From: Azoarcus indigens
Lineage (GTDB): Bacteria > Pseudomonadota > Gammaproteobacteria > Burkholderiales > Rhodocyclaceae
DNA length: 64,000 nucleotides
Direction of reading: 5' to 3'
Assembly: GCF_004361735.1 (NCBI RefSeq)
Contig: NZ_SNVV01000014.1
Location: 1-64,000 of the forward strand
Made by a program: the position numbers and the translations under genes. The notes beneath the pieces were generated by a model, which ran no database searches, was not told the DNA's origin, and saw only the letters and a list, made by a program, of their open reading frames with translations. Of the stretch, positions 38,541 to 48,215 are shown piece after piece; the stretch's first letter is position 1; each line of letters begins with the position of its first letter.

Positions 38541-39023
38541 GACAGCCCCAGCTCATCGACCGGATCTACGCCGCCGTCCAGAAACCCGGCCTGCTGCTGG
38601 ACGCCTACAAAGCGGTCGCGCTGCGCGGCGGTGGTTTCGCCGCCCACGACCTGCGTCTGGATGCCCGGCGCCGCATCGTCGTCGAAACCCAGGTCAGCGA
38701 TGCCGGTCTGCGGGAAGCCGAGCAGGATTACACCGCCTAATCTATGTCGGCGTAGATTGCCGGATTCCCTGGTTCACCGGCGGCCGGCAGGGCCAGGGGC
38801 AGGCCGACCGGCACCACTTCCATGAAAACCGGGCTGCGCCGGGAAGAGATCTACAACGATTTCCTCCAAACGCTGGGGCGCGAAGCGCATGGCGGTCTGC
38901 CAACTGAGCCGCGCCGGCACCGCCACCCAGGACGTCCTCTCCCTCACCCGCGTGCCCTGCCAAACATCGCGCTCCCGGCTGACGGCACAACGAAGATCGC
39001 TCACTCCGCATCGGAATGAATGA
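38541..39023 (+). pseudogene. Decayed LuxR-family regulator, N-terminal region
   Basis: Three frames in turn give pieces resembling the N-terminal domain of LuxR-type regulators. The first is QLIDRIYAAVQKPGLLLDAY with GGGFAAHDLRLDARRRIVVE, up to a stop near 38740. The second is DCRIPWFTGGR. The third is LRREEIYNDFLQTLGRE, continued after another shift by RMAVCQLSRAG. In intact relatives these occur in one frame in this order. No start codon and no LuxR helix-turn-helix domain are visible. I see no other gene in the 696 bp between metK and the next CDS. Confidence 0.5.
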
Positions 39024-39148
39024 GGCTGAAACGCCACCGCGCACGTATAGTTCGGCAGCAACTGTCGGCCAGCTCGCCGCCATTCAGGCCCGGGCAAGCC
39101 CGTCGCACCGCCTCATACAGAACTCACACGACGCTGCCCCGACCCGCC

Positions 39149-41428
39149 ATGATCAAGCCGCCAGCCCTGCGCCCCTTCGTTCTTACCCTCGCCGCCCTGC
39201 TTGCCCTGCCGGCGGCCGCCTCGGACAGCGCCGCCGTACTGCGCGGGCTGCAGCAGATCCAGAGCATCATCGAAAAGAGTGAGCGCGACGCCGCGCGGGC
39301 ACTCGAGGCGCAGGAGCGGCAGGAAGCCGCCGAAATGCAACGCCTGCAGGCGTTGCAAGCCCAGGAAGCGAAGCAGAAACAGGCCCGGGAGGCGGAAACC
39401 CGGCGCGCCCGCGATGCCGAGCTGGCCGCGCTCACGCCGCCAGCGTCCTGGAGCGGCAACCTGGTTGTGCATCGCCGCCTGCTGCAGGCTGCCCCCAGCG
39501 ATCCACAACAGCCCAGCTTCAGCATCGCCGGTACCGATACCGTCAGCATCGCGTCGGATGGCGGCAGCCTCGTCTATCTGGCCGAAGACCGCCGCCTGAT
39601 CCTGCGCGAGCTGCCCAGCGGCCGGGAACGCGTGCTGCGCAGCGACCTGAATCGCGACAGCTGGTACTCCCCCAGCCTCCCCGACGGCAGCCGCACGCTG
39701 CTGCTGTACGGCGGCAACGGAGCTGAACTGATGGATCTGCAGGGCGGACGCCTGCAACAGTGGCTGGAGGCCGACGTTTCCGCCTGGGCGAGCGAGCGCG
39801 GCATCGTGGTCACCAAACAGCAGGTCTATCCGGAGCGCTTCTGCCGCTGGGTGGCGCACCACGACGTACGTACCGGGCAGGTACTGCAGCGCCTGTCCCT
39901 GAACCCGCAGGCAGAACGCTGCATAGCCAGGGTCAACCGCGAAGGGCAACTCGACGTCCTGGCCATGGATGGCGACACCCTCACGCACTACGTCGGCGGC
40001 CAGCAGGCCCAGCGCTTCCGGGGCGACTCACGCCGGGGCGACAGCAATACCCACCTCGTCTACAACTTCATAGGCGAACTGCCTTATGCGGTGAGCTACC
40101 TGCACGCCTCCGAGCCCAATGGCGAACCCTACCGGGTCTGGGACCTCGCCGCCGGCAAGCTGCTGTGCGAGATCCCCCGCGGCAACCAGGGGCTCCTCAC
40201 CGCCACCCCGGAGGGCGATGCCTATATCACCACGCCACCGGCGCTGGTGAAGCTGCCCTCATGCGAGAGCACGCTGCTCGCCCACAACGGCACCCTCAGC
40301 ATCGAAGGCGGGCTGGCCTTCCAGTACCAGCCGGGTGAAGTCCTGGTGCGAACGCTGCCGGACCTGGCGGTGAAGCATCGCCTGGCGGTCGGTGTCGCCG
40401 ACAAGCAAGGTGGCGTCGCCCTCAGGCGGCTGCCGGGCCAGCCGCGCTATCTCGCCGTCGGCCCCTGGCAATGGAACGCCCAGGAGGGGGACGTCACCGA
40501 ATTCTTCGATCTGGAAGAGGGCAAGCGGGCGCAAGCGCTGCCGGGCGCCCTGTCGATCAGCGGCCCCTACACCGTGCTGGGCAAGCGCGGCTTTCGCAGC
40601 GGCGAGGAAACCAGCAGCCGGTTCTGGAAGGTGAGCCTGGGTGATACCCGCCCCGACACCACCCAGACCTTCCTCGCCGCACTGAAGAAGGACAAGTACG
40701 AGACTGCCGCGGAGTATCGCGCCCGTACCCGCGCCCTCAGCGCCCCCTTTGAAATGGACGTGCAGGTCCGGGATTACAACGCGGAAGCCGGCCACTTCGT
40801 CGGCGAATGGCGCGGCGTGCCGATCGGCATCCCCCTGCCCGCCGTCCAGGCGCGCCGGCTGGACGGCATCAGCCCGCTCACCATCAAAGGCCAGCTCGCT
40901 CCGGTGGACGAAGACTTCCTAGAATTGCGCGATGCCAGCATCCAGCTGCCGGACGGCGGCAGCCTGCCGCTACCCCGCAAACCGTTGCCGCCCCGCGCAG
41001 GCGCAACCGCCGCCGATACCCCGGCTGCTGGCGTCAGGACCGCCACCAGCCCGGCGCCGAAGAAACAGCAGGCAACCGGTTGCAAGAGCACGCTGGCCCA
41101 CCTCGCCCCCCAGCTTCGCCCCTACACCGATCCGCTGCTGGCTGAAGTGCGCCAGGCCATCATCGGCTCTCCCGTCCAGCGCGAAGCCGCCGACACTGCG
41201 CAGCAAAGCGCGGTCCAGGCGGAAAGCAGCGCAGCGGAAGCGGCACAGACCGCCCGGGACACCGACGGCGGCGGCAACAGCATCGCCCGGGTGGATGCCG
41301 GCAATCTGCCGCTGAACTGGTCCTGCGAAGGCATACACGCCAGCGCCGTCTGCATGTACATCGCCCACCGCTGGGAAGCCCTGGCTTACCGGGAGATCGC
41401 AGCCAGCAAGGGGTGCGCTCCGGGCTGA
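39149..41428 (+). CDS. Large secreted protein of unknown function, probably beta-propeller-like
   Basis: A 759-residue protein I do not recognise. It has a signal peptide (ALRPFVLTLAALLALPAAAS), a charged coiled coil at about residues 30-95 rich in Glu, Ala, Gln and Arg, then about 400 residues with repeating short strands (SIASDGGSLVYLAEDRR, YRVWDLAAGKLLCEI) like a WD/PQQ-type propeller. The C-terminal third has KKDKYETAAEYRARTRAL, a proline/alanine linker and four cysteines near the end (GCK, WSC, VCM, GCA). It would be periplasmic or exported. It lies alone between the decayed regulator and the ahcY riboswitch. Confidence 0.75.
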   Translation: MIKPPALRPFVLTLAALLALPAAASDSAAVLRGLQQIQSIIEKSERDAARALEAQERQEAAEMQRLQALQAQEAKQKQAREAETRRARDAELAALTPPASWSGNLVVHRRLLQAAPSDPQQPSFSIAGTDTVSIASDGGSLVYLAEDRRLILRELPSGRERVLRSDLNRDSWYSPSLPDGSRTLLLYGGNGAELMDLQGGRLQQWLEADVSAWASERGIVVTKQQVYPERFCRWVAHHDVRTGQVLQRLSLNPQAERCIARVNREGQLDVLAMDGDTLTHYVGGQQAQRFRGDSRRGDSNTHLVYNFIGELPYAVSYLHASEPNGEPYRVWDLAAGKLLCEIPRGNQGLLTATPEGDAYITTPPALVKLPSCESTLLAHNGTLSIEGGLAFQYQPGEVLVRTLPDLAVKHRLAVGVADKQGGVALRRLPGQPRYLAVGPWQWNAQEGDVTEFFDLEEGKRAQALPGALSISGPYTVLGKRGFRSGEETSSRFWKVSLGDTRPDTTQTFLAALKKDKYETAAEYRARTRALSAPFEMDVQVRDYNAEAGHFVGEWRGVPIGIPLPAVQARRLDGISPLTIKGQLAPVDEDFLELRDASIQLPDGGSLPLPRKPLPPRAGATAADTPAAGVRTATSPAPKKQQATGCKSTLAHLAPQLRPYTDPLLAEVRQAIIGSPVQREAADTAQQSAVQAESSAAEAAQTARDTDGGGNSIARVDAGNLPLNWSCEGIHASAVCMYIAHRWEALAYREIAASKGCAPG

Positions 41429-41540
41429 GTGCGGGCGAACGCCGGAGCCATCAGGATGCCGGCCGCCGCCATGGCCATCCCGGCGTGCGCTGCTCCACGC
41501 GCGACCGCCGACGGGGGCATACGCAAACTGCACGACAGCG

Positions 41541-41546
41541 TATAAT
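41541..41546 (+). promoter_or_regulatory. -10 element of the ahcY promoter
   Basis: A perfect TATAAT at 41541-41546 would place the transcription start at about 41553, only a few bases before the SAH aptamer. No good -35 hexamer is seen at the expected distance (around 41518-41523), so an activator may help or the promoter is -10 driven. The upstream stretch 41429-41540 contains no gene. Confidence 0.6.
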
Positions 41547-41556
41547 CCGCCCCTCT

Positions 41557-41650
41557 TCCGAGGAGCGCTGCGAGGCCTCGACCGCATTCCCGCGGGCGAC
41601 CCCAGGCTCGGAACCCGCCGCCCGGCGGGCGTTTCAACGGCGCTCACCCA
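41557..41650 (+). promoter_or_regulatory. S-adenosylhomocysteine (SAH) riboswitch
   Basis: The sequence carries the conserved core of the SAH riboswitch: CCGAGGAGCGCTGC at 41558-41571, CCCAGGCTCGG at 41601-41611 and AACGGCGCTCACCC at 41636-41649. CCGAG (41558-41562) pairs with CTCGG (41607-41611), and GAGCGC (41563-41568) with GCGCTC (41640-41645). A further hairpin (CCCGCCG/CGGCGGG) lies at 41614-41629. Members of this class turn on ahcY when SAH accumulates. The stretch 41700-41707 (GGGTGAGC) is exactly complementary to 41642-41649 and may act as the expression platform before ahcY at 41751. Confidence 0.93.
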
Positions 41651-41750
41651 GGTACCGCCAGCCGGTACTTCCCCTAGACCCTGCCGGGTTCGGGATGATG
41701 GGTGAGCCAGCGCGTCCCCCTTCCCCCCCGGCCATAGCACGGAGCTTCAC

Positions 41751-43160
<1,410 letters not shown>

Positions 43161-43214
43161 TTGACGGCAGGCGCGAAACGAAACCAGAATGGCTCCACAA
43201 CGGATCCATTCTGG
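43161..43214 (+). promoter_or_regulatory. Putative promoter/operator of the toxin-antitoxin pair
   Basis: TTGACG begins one base after the ahcY stop (43161-43166), and CAGAAT at 43185-43190 could be a weak -10 at 18-bp spacing. A perfect 9-bp inverted repeat, CCAGAATGG (43184-43192) and CCATTCTGG (43206-43214), covers that -10 and ends 8 bp before the antitoxin start. This fits a site for an autoregulating ribbon-helix-helix antitoxin. It could instead act as an RNA hairpin after ahcY. Confidence 0.55.
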
Positions 43215-43222
43215 CAGAAACC

Positions 43223-43519
43223 ATGCCCAACCTGTCGATCAAGAACGTACCGGAGGCGCTCGCCGAGCGCCTGCGCCAGCGCGCCGCAAGCAACCACCGC
43301 TCGCTGCAAGGCGAGTTGATGGCCATCATCGAGCAGGCGGTGGATGCACCGCCCGCCTCGCCGCCGGCAGCAGCGACGTCGATCGAACGCCCGCCTGCCG
43401 CGGCGGGGCGCAAGACCATCGCGCAGATCGCCGAAGAGCACCGCGCACGCTATCCCACGCCGCTCGCGGACAGCCCGCGGGCGGTGGACATCCTGCGGGC
43501 AGAACGCGATAGCCGCTGA
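43223..43519 (+). CDS. FitA/VapB-like ribbon-helix-helix antitoxin
   Basis: A 98-residue protein with an N-terminal RHH DNA-binding domain of the FitA type: PNLSIKNVPEALAERLRQRA then NHRSLQGELMAIIEQAV (residues 1-40). An alanine/proline linker follows, then a toxin-binding tail (TIAQIAEEHRARYP and SPRAVDILRAERDSR). It should neutralise the PIN toxin encoded 2 bp downstream and, with it, repress the 43184-43214 operator. The linker and tail are longer than in many VapB proteins. Confidence 0.85.
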   Translation: MPNLSIKNVPEALAERLRQRAASNHRSLQGELMAIIEQAVDAPPASPPAAATSIERPPAAAGRKTIAQIAEEHRARYPTPLADSPRAVDILRAERDSR

Positions 43520-43521
43520 CC

Positions 43522-43977
43522 ATGCTCACTGCCACCACCACCCTCGCTTCCCTCATCGTCGCGGAGAACCCCGCCCGCTATGCGGTCGAACCACCGCTGG
43601 TGGTGGATTGCAGCGTGCTGGCGGCGGTGCTGTTCGACGAGCCGGAGCGGCCGCTGGCGGCGGAGCAACTGGCCGGCCGCAGCCTCCACGCGCCCTGGCT
43701 GCTGGACGTGGAGATCGCCAGCGTGGCGGCGAAGAAAGCCGCCGCCGGCGCCACCGACTCGGCCTGGCTGGGTCTGCAGGACTATGACTGCGTCGAACTG
43801 GTACGGCATGCGGTGGAGCCGCTGGCGCTGCTCGAGCTCGCGCAGCGCTACCGGCTCACGGTATACGACGCCGCCTACCTCTCGCTGGCCGACCGCCTGG
43901 GCGCGCCGCTGGCCACTTTCGACCAGAAGCTGGGCCGTGCCGCCTTGGCCCACTTTCAAGGGCGGGGGCTGGCATGA
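43522..43977 (+). CDS. PIN-domain toxin (VapC-like ribonuclease)
   Basis: A 151-residue PIN protein. The acidic active-site residues are visible in LVVDCSVLAAVLFDE, LLDVEIASVAAKKA and LTVYDAAYLSLADRLG, so the nuclease appears intact. An N-terminal extension of about 25 residues precedes the first strand. Family members cleave tRNA or rRNA when the antitoxin is lost. It starts 2 bp after the antitoxin stop and overlaps tlyA by 4 nt, so the module is built into the ahcY-tlyA-metF gene string. Confidence 0.87.
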   Translation: MLTATTTLASLIVAENPARYAVEPPLVVDCSVLAAVLFDEPERPLAAEQLAGRSLHAPWLLDVEIASVAAKKAAAGATDSAWLGLQDYDCVELVRHAVEPLALLELAQRYRLTVYDAAYLSLADRLGAPLATFDQKLGRAALAHFQGRGLA

Positions 43978-44801
43978 AGTCCTTCCACCGCCGCAGCAGC
44001 CGTCCGGCCACCGAGAAAGCGCCCGCGCCGGCCGCCCTCGCACGCGGCCTGCCGCGGGCAGACCAGTTGCTGGTGCTTCAGGGGTTGGCGCCCTCGCGCA
44101 CCGCGGCGCGGCTGCTGATCGAAGCCGGGCGCGTCAGCGCCGATGGCTTCCCGGTGGGCAAGCCGGCGCAGGAGCTGCCGGAAAGCGTGCAATTGGCGGT
44201 GACACCGGACGAGGCCGACCGCTACGTTTCCCGCGGCGGCCTGAAGCTGGCCGGCGCGCTGGCGGCAAGCGGCATCGCCCCGGCCGGGCGCATCTGCCTG
44301 GACGTCGGCCAATCCACCGGCGGCTTCACCGATTGCCTGCTGCAGGCCGGCGCGGCGCGGGTGGTCGGCGTCGAGGTCGGCCATGGCCAGCTGCATCCCC
44401 GGCTGGCGGCGGAAGCGCGCAACACCACGCGGGAAGGCATCAACGCGCGCCATCTGCAATCGGCCGAGCTGGGTGAGCACTGCCCGGCCGGCGGCTTCGG
44501 CCTCGTCGTCTGCGACGCCAGCTTCATCTCGCTGACGCTGCTGCTGCCGCAATGGCCGGCGCTGCTGGCAGCGGAGGGCGACATCCTCGCCCTCGTCAAG
44601 CCGCAGTTCGAAGTCGGCCCGCAGGGACTCTCCAAGGGCGGCATCGTGCGCGATGCCTCGCGCTATGCCGAGGTAGAGCGCAAGCTGCGCTCAGCAGCCA
44701 CGACCGCCGGGCTGGCGGTGCTCGGCTGGTACGACTCGCCGATCACCGGCACCGATGGCAACCGCGAATTCTTCATCTGGATGCGACATGCACAAGACTG
44801 A
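43974..44801 (+). CDS. tlyA: TlyA-family rRNA 2'-O-methyltransferase
   Basis: A 275-residue protein with an N-terminal S4 RNA-binding domain (RADQLLVLQGLAPSRTAARLLIEAGRV, residues about 28-85) and an FtsJ-like methyltransferase domain with YVSRGGLKLAGAL, ICLDVGQSTGGFTDCLLQ, LVVCDASFISLTLLLP and VKPQFEVG. TlyA proteins 2'-O-methylate cytidines in 16S and/or 23S rRNA. The first 25 residues are basic and low in complexity. It overlaps the PIN gene by 4 nt and metF by 14 nt. Confidence 0.9.
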   Translation: MKSFHRRSSRPATEKAPAPAALARGLPRADQLLVLQGLAPSRTAARLLIEAGRVSADGFPVGKPAQELPESVQLAVTPDEADRYVSRGGLKLAGALAASGIAPAGRICLDVGQSTGGFTDCLLQAGAARVVGVEVGHGQLHPRLAAEARNTTREGINARHLQSAELGEHCPAGGFGLVVCDASFISLTLLLPQWPALLAAEGDILALVKPQFEVGPQGLSKGGIVRDASRYAEVERKLRSAATTAGLAVLGWYDSPITGTDGNREFFIWMRHAQD

Positions 44802-45621
44802 ACTCTCGATCGAATTCTTCCCGCCGCAGACCGCCGAAGGCGCGGAAAAGCTGCGCGCGGTGCGCGCCAGGCTGGCCGAACTCAAGCCCGCCTTCTTCTC
44901 GGTAACCTACGGCGCCGGCGGCTCCACCCGCGAGCGCACCTTCGCCACGGTGAAAGAGATCGCCGCCGGCGGGGCCGAAGCCGCGCCCCACCTGTCCTGC
45001 ATCGGCTCCACCCGCGAGGGCATACGCGAGATCCTGCAGGAGTACGCGGACGCTGGCATCCGCCGCATCGTCGCGCTGCGCGGCGACCTGCCCTCCGGCG
45101 TCGGCGATCCCGGCGAATTCCGCTACGCCAACGAGCTGGTGGAATTCATCCGCGCCGAAACCGGCGACCGCTTCCACCTCGAAGTGGCGGCCTACCCGGA
45201 ATGGCACCCGCAGGCGCGCACGCCCGCCGACGACCTCGCCGCCTTCAAGCGCAAGGCGGATGCCGGCGCCGACTCCGCCATCACCCAGTATTTCTACAAC
45301 CTGGATGCCTACCTGCACTTCGTGGATGCGGTACGGGCGCAGGGCGTGAGCATTCCCATCATCCCCGGCATCATGCCCATCGCCAGCTTCTCCAAGCTGG
45401 CGCGCTTCTCGGATGCCTGCGGCGCCGAGATTCCGCGCTGGATGCGCAAGAAGTTCGAGTCCTTCGGCGACGACGCCGAGTCCATCCGCGCCTTCGGCCT
45501 GGACGTGGTCACCGAACTGTGCGCCAAGTTGATCGCCGCCGGCGCGCCGGGGCTGCACTTCTACAGCATGAATCAGGCTGCGCTCACGACCGAAATCTGT
45601 CAGCGGCTGAAGCTGGCCTGA
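44788..45621 (+). CDS. metF: 5,10-methylenetetrahydrofolate reductase
   Basis: A 277-residue FAD enzyme supplying methyl-THF for methionine synthesis. ELSIEFFPPQTAEGAEKL, FFSVTYGAGGSTRERT, DSAITQYFYNLDAYLHFVDA and IIPGIMPIASF are typical. The ATG at 44788 gives the normal short N-terminus; it lies inside the end of tlyA (14-nt overlap). It completes the ahcY-toxin/antitoxin-tlyA-metF string, so it probably responds to SAH through the ahcY riboswitch. Confidence 0.95.
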   Translation: MHKTELSIEFFPPQTAEGAEKLRAVRARLAELKPAFFSVTYGAGGSTRERTFATVKEIAAGGAEAAPHLSCIGSTREGIREILQEYADAGIRRIVALRGDLPSGVGDPGEFRYANELVEFIRAETGDRFHLEVAAYPEWHPQARTPADDLAAFKRKADAGADSAITQYFYNLDAYLHFVDAVRAQGVSIPIIPGIMPIASFSKLARFSDACGAEIPRWMRKKFESFGDDAESIRAFGLDVVTELCAKLIAAGAPGLHFYSMNQAALTTEICQRLKLA

Positions 45622-45735
45622 AGCGGCAGGCCAGCTGGACTGGCGCGCCATTCATCCGGCGCCTCGCTCCAGCCAGCCCCGCCCCTCGCCCGATGCCGGG
45701 CGGAACCTTCTTCTCCAGGCTTCGCCCCTCCCCAT

Positions 45736-46764
45736 TCATTCCAAACCAGCCGACGCCACGCTTGGCCGGTGCATGCCCGCCAGCGTCGGCATGTGGGCCC
45801 GCACCAGTTCGTTGAATACCTTGAGCTTGGCCGGGTAGTGGCGGGCCGGCGGATACACCAGGTGCACCGGCAGCGGCGGCGCATGCCACTCCGGCAGCAG
45901 ATGGACCAAGCGCCCCCGGGCGATGTCCTCCGCCACCACCCAGGCCGACACCACGCAGGCGCCCAGCCCCACCAGCGCCGCATTGCGCAGCGCGTACAGG
46001 CTGTCGGTGTACATCCGCGGCTGGATGGCGAAGCGGCTGCGCACGCCGTCGGCCTCGCGCAGCAGCAGCACCTCTTCGCGGTAATAGGTCTGCAGCGCCA
46101 GCCAGGGCAGCACTGCCAGTGCCTCCGGGTGAAGCGGCGGCTCGCCGTCGCCCCACAGCCCCGGTGCGGCGACGACGATGCGCGGCACCTCCGCCAGACG
46201 GATGGCGATCACCGCGTCATCTTCGATCTCGCCGACCTGGATCGCGCAGTCGATGCCCTCGGCGAGAAAATCCGGCCGGCGGTCGTGCAGCAGCCACTCC
46301 ACCGACACGCCCGGATGGCGCCGCAGATACTCGGTCAACGGCGCGATCAGCTGGTCCTGGCCGAAGGCGTGCGGCACCACCACCCGCAGCCGGCCGCGCG
46401 GCTCGTCGCGGGCTCCGCGCAGGTCGGCCTCTATCGCCAACCAGTTCTCCAGCAGATCCTTTGCATGCGCATAACAGCGCTGGCCGTCCTCGGTCAGCTT
46501 CATGACATGGGTAGACCGTTGCAATAGCTTGAGACCGAAGGCACGCTCCAGCATCTGCAGCCGGCGGCTGACGGTGGGCTGGGTGGTACCCAGCTGCGCG
46601 GCGGCGGCGGACAGACTGCCGGCCTCGACGATACGGACGAAGGTCTGCATCAACTCGATGCGGTCGCCCCCGGCGGCCAGGGGCAAGCCGGCAGCAGCTT
46701 CCGCGAGAGGTTTCGGCGCGGAGGGGGGCACCGAGGAAGACAAAGGGACATCGGGCGCTTTCAT
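45736..46764 (-). CDS. LysR-family transcriptional regulator
   Basis: A 342-residue LTTR. The winged HTH is at residues about 40-95 (LMQTFVRIVEAGSLSAAAAQ and TQPTVSRRLQMLERAFG), followed by the effector-binding domain with RGRLRVVVPHAFGQ. The ATG at 46764 is used; an in-frame extension of 29 codons upstream would overlap the divergent promoter. The N-terminal 35 residues before the HTH are unusually long. It is divergent from the MFS transporter gene at 46863 and probably controls it through the LysR box at 46772. Confidence 0.9.
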   Translation of the reverse strand: MKAPDVPLSSSVPPSAPKPLAEAAAGLPLAAGGDRIELMQTFVRIVEAGSLSAAAAQLGTTQPTVSRRLQMLERAFGLKLLQRSTHVMKLTEDGQRCYAHAKDLLENWLAIEADLRGARDEPRGRLRVVVPHAFGQDQLIAPLTEYLRRHPGVSVEWLLHDRRPDFLAEGIDCAIQVGEIEDDAVIAIRLAEVPRIVVAAPGLWGDGEPPLHPEALAVLPWLALQTYYREEVLLLREADGVRSRFAIQPRMYTDSLYALRNAALVGLGACVVSAWVVAEDIARGRLVHLLPEWHAPPLPVHLVYPPARHYPAKLKVFNELVRAHMPTLAGMHRPSVASAGLE

Positions 46765-46771
46765 ACGCCCA

Positions 46772-46790
46772 GCGTATAGCAACTGTACGC
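46772..46790. promoter_or_regulatory. LysR-type binding box between divergent regulator and MFS genes
   Basis: GCGTA at 46772-46776 and TACGC at 46786-46790 form an inverted repeat that includes the T-N11-A pattern of LysR regulators (T at 46775, A at 46787). It lies 7 bp upstream of the regulator's start and 72 bp upstream of the MFS start. Confidence 0.6.
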
Positions 46791-46862
46791 CCCAGACCAC
46801 TACAAGCCCGCAGCTAAAGGGCGAAGAATCCAGCCATCGCCAAAACAACACAGGTAGAGATC

Positions 46863-48077
46863 ATGTCCGACATTCAAACCCTGCATGCGGAAACACGACC
46901 GGCCGGCGGCATTTCCGGTTCGCTGGTGCTGCTGCTCGCCACTGGCGCCGGCCTCAGCGTCGCCTCGCTCTATTACAGCCAGCCCATGCTGGGCGTGCTC
47001 GGTGCCGACATGCAGGCCGACGCCCGCAGCGTGGGCATGGTGCCGACGCTGACCACCCTGGGCTACGCCCTCGGCATCCTGCTGCTGGCGCCGCTGGGCG
47101 ACCGCTACGACCGCCGCGTCATCATCGCCATCAAGGCCGCCATCCTCAGCGTCGCCCTGCTGCTCAGCGGCCTCGCCCCCGGCATCGGCCTGCTGCTGGC
47201 CGCCAGCCTCGCCGTCGGCCTCACCGCCACGCTGGCGCAGGACATCGTGCCCGCCGCCGCCACGCTGGCACCGGAGGCCCAGCGCGGCAAGATCGTCGGC
47301 ATGGTGATGACCGGACTGCTGCTGGGCATCCTGCTGTCGCGGGTAGTCAGCGGTTTCGTCGCCGAACAGTTCGGCTGGCGCGCCATGTACCTGATCGCGG
47401 CCGTCTCCATCGCCGCCATCGGCATCGCCGCCTGGCGCGGCCTGCCGCACATCACGCCCACCACCCGCGCCAGCTACGGGGCGCTGCTGGGCTCGATGCG
47501 GGCGCTGTGGGGCAAGTACCGCGCGCTGCGCTACGCCGCGCTGGCCCAGGGGCTGCTCTCGGTCGGCTTCAGCGCCTTCTGGTCCACCCTGGCGGTGATG
47601 CTGCATGACAAGTTCCAGCTCGGCAGCGCCGCCGCCGGCGCCTTCGGCCTCGCCGGCGCCGCCGGTGCGCTGGCCGCCCCACTGGCCGGCCGCCTCGCCG
47701 ACAGGCGCGGTCCGCAGCTGGTCACCCGTCTCGGCAGCGGCCTGGCGATGGTGTCCTTCGCCATCATGGGCCTGTCCTTCCTGCTGCCGCCAACGGCGCA
47801 GCTCGGGCTGATCATCGTCAGCATCATCGGCTTCGACCTCGGCATGCAGGCCACCCTGGTCGCCCACCAGACCCTGGTCTACGGCCTGGACCCAGCCGCC
47901 CGCAGCCGCCTCAACGCCCTGCTCTTCACCTGCATGTTCATCGGCATGTCGACCGGCGCGGCGCTGGGCAGCCTGGCGCTGGCGCAGTGGGGCTGGATGG
48001 GCGTGGTGGCGCTGGCCACACTCAGCTCGGCGGCGGCACTCGGGGTGCGCCTGCTGGCGGGTCGGCGGGCCGGCTGA
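46863..48077 (+). CDS. MFS transporter (12 TM, arabinose-efflux-permease type)
   Basis: A 404-residue major facilitator with twelve hydrophobic segments. It has the family loop GDRYDRRVIIAIKAA between helices 2 and 3, YYSQPMLGVLGADM near the N-terminus and RLADRRGPQLVTRLGSGLAM as the mid-protein repeat of the loop. It is probably a proton-driven exporter of a small molecule; the substrate is unknown. It is divergent from a LysR regulator, the usual arrangement for a regulated efflux gene, and is followed by a good intrinsic terminator. Confidence 0.88.
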   Translation: MSDIQTLHAETRPAGGISGSLVLLLATGAGLSVASLYYSQPMLGVLGADMQADARSVGMVPTLTTLGYALGILLLAPLGDRYDRRVIIAIKAAILSVALLLSGLAPGIGLLLAASLAVGLTATLAQDIVPAAATLAPEAQRGKIVGMVMTGLLLGILLSRVVSGFVAEQFGWRAMYLIAAVSIAAIGIAAWRGLPHITPTTRASYGALLGSMRALWGKYRALRYAALAQGLLSVGFSAFWSTLAVMLHDKFQLGSAAAGAFGLAGAAGALAAPLAGRLADRRGPQLVTRLGSGLAMVSFAIMGLSFLLPPTAQLGLIIVSIIGFDLGMQATLVAHQTLVYGLDPAARSRLNALLFTCMFIGMSTGAALGSLALAQWGWMGVVALATLSSAAALGVRLLAGRRAG

Positions 48078-48098
48078 CGCTGCCTGGCAGGCATCCTG

Positions 48099-48131
48099 AC
48101 GGGGGCGGGTGCAAGCCCGTTCCCGTTTTTT
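48099..48131 (+). terminator. Intrinsic terminator after the MFS gene
   Basis: An 11-bp stem with two central G-U pairs (48099-48109 with 48116-48126) closes a 6-nt loop and is followed by TTTTTT, 21 bp after the MFS stop. Confidence 0.82.
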
Positions 48132-48215
48132 CGTGCTGCGGCGGCGTGCTGCCTGCGCCTTCAGAGGCAGCCGCCATCGGTGAAGCGGGCTGCGCATGCC
48201 TTTCGCGACGCAGCA

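Noticed and set aside
41652-41668. GTACCG/CGGTAC hairpin after the SAH aptamer considered as a terminator
   Set aside because: The stem is only 6 bp and has no U-tract; it may contribute to leader folding but not to termination.
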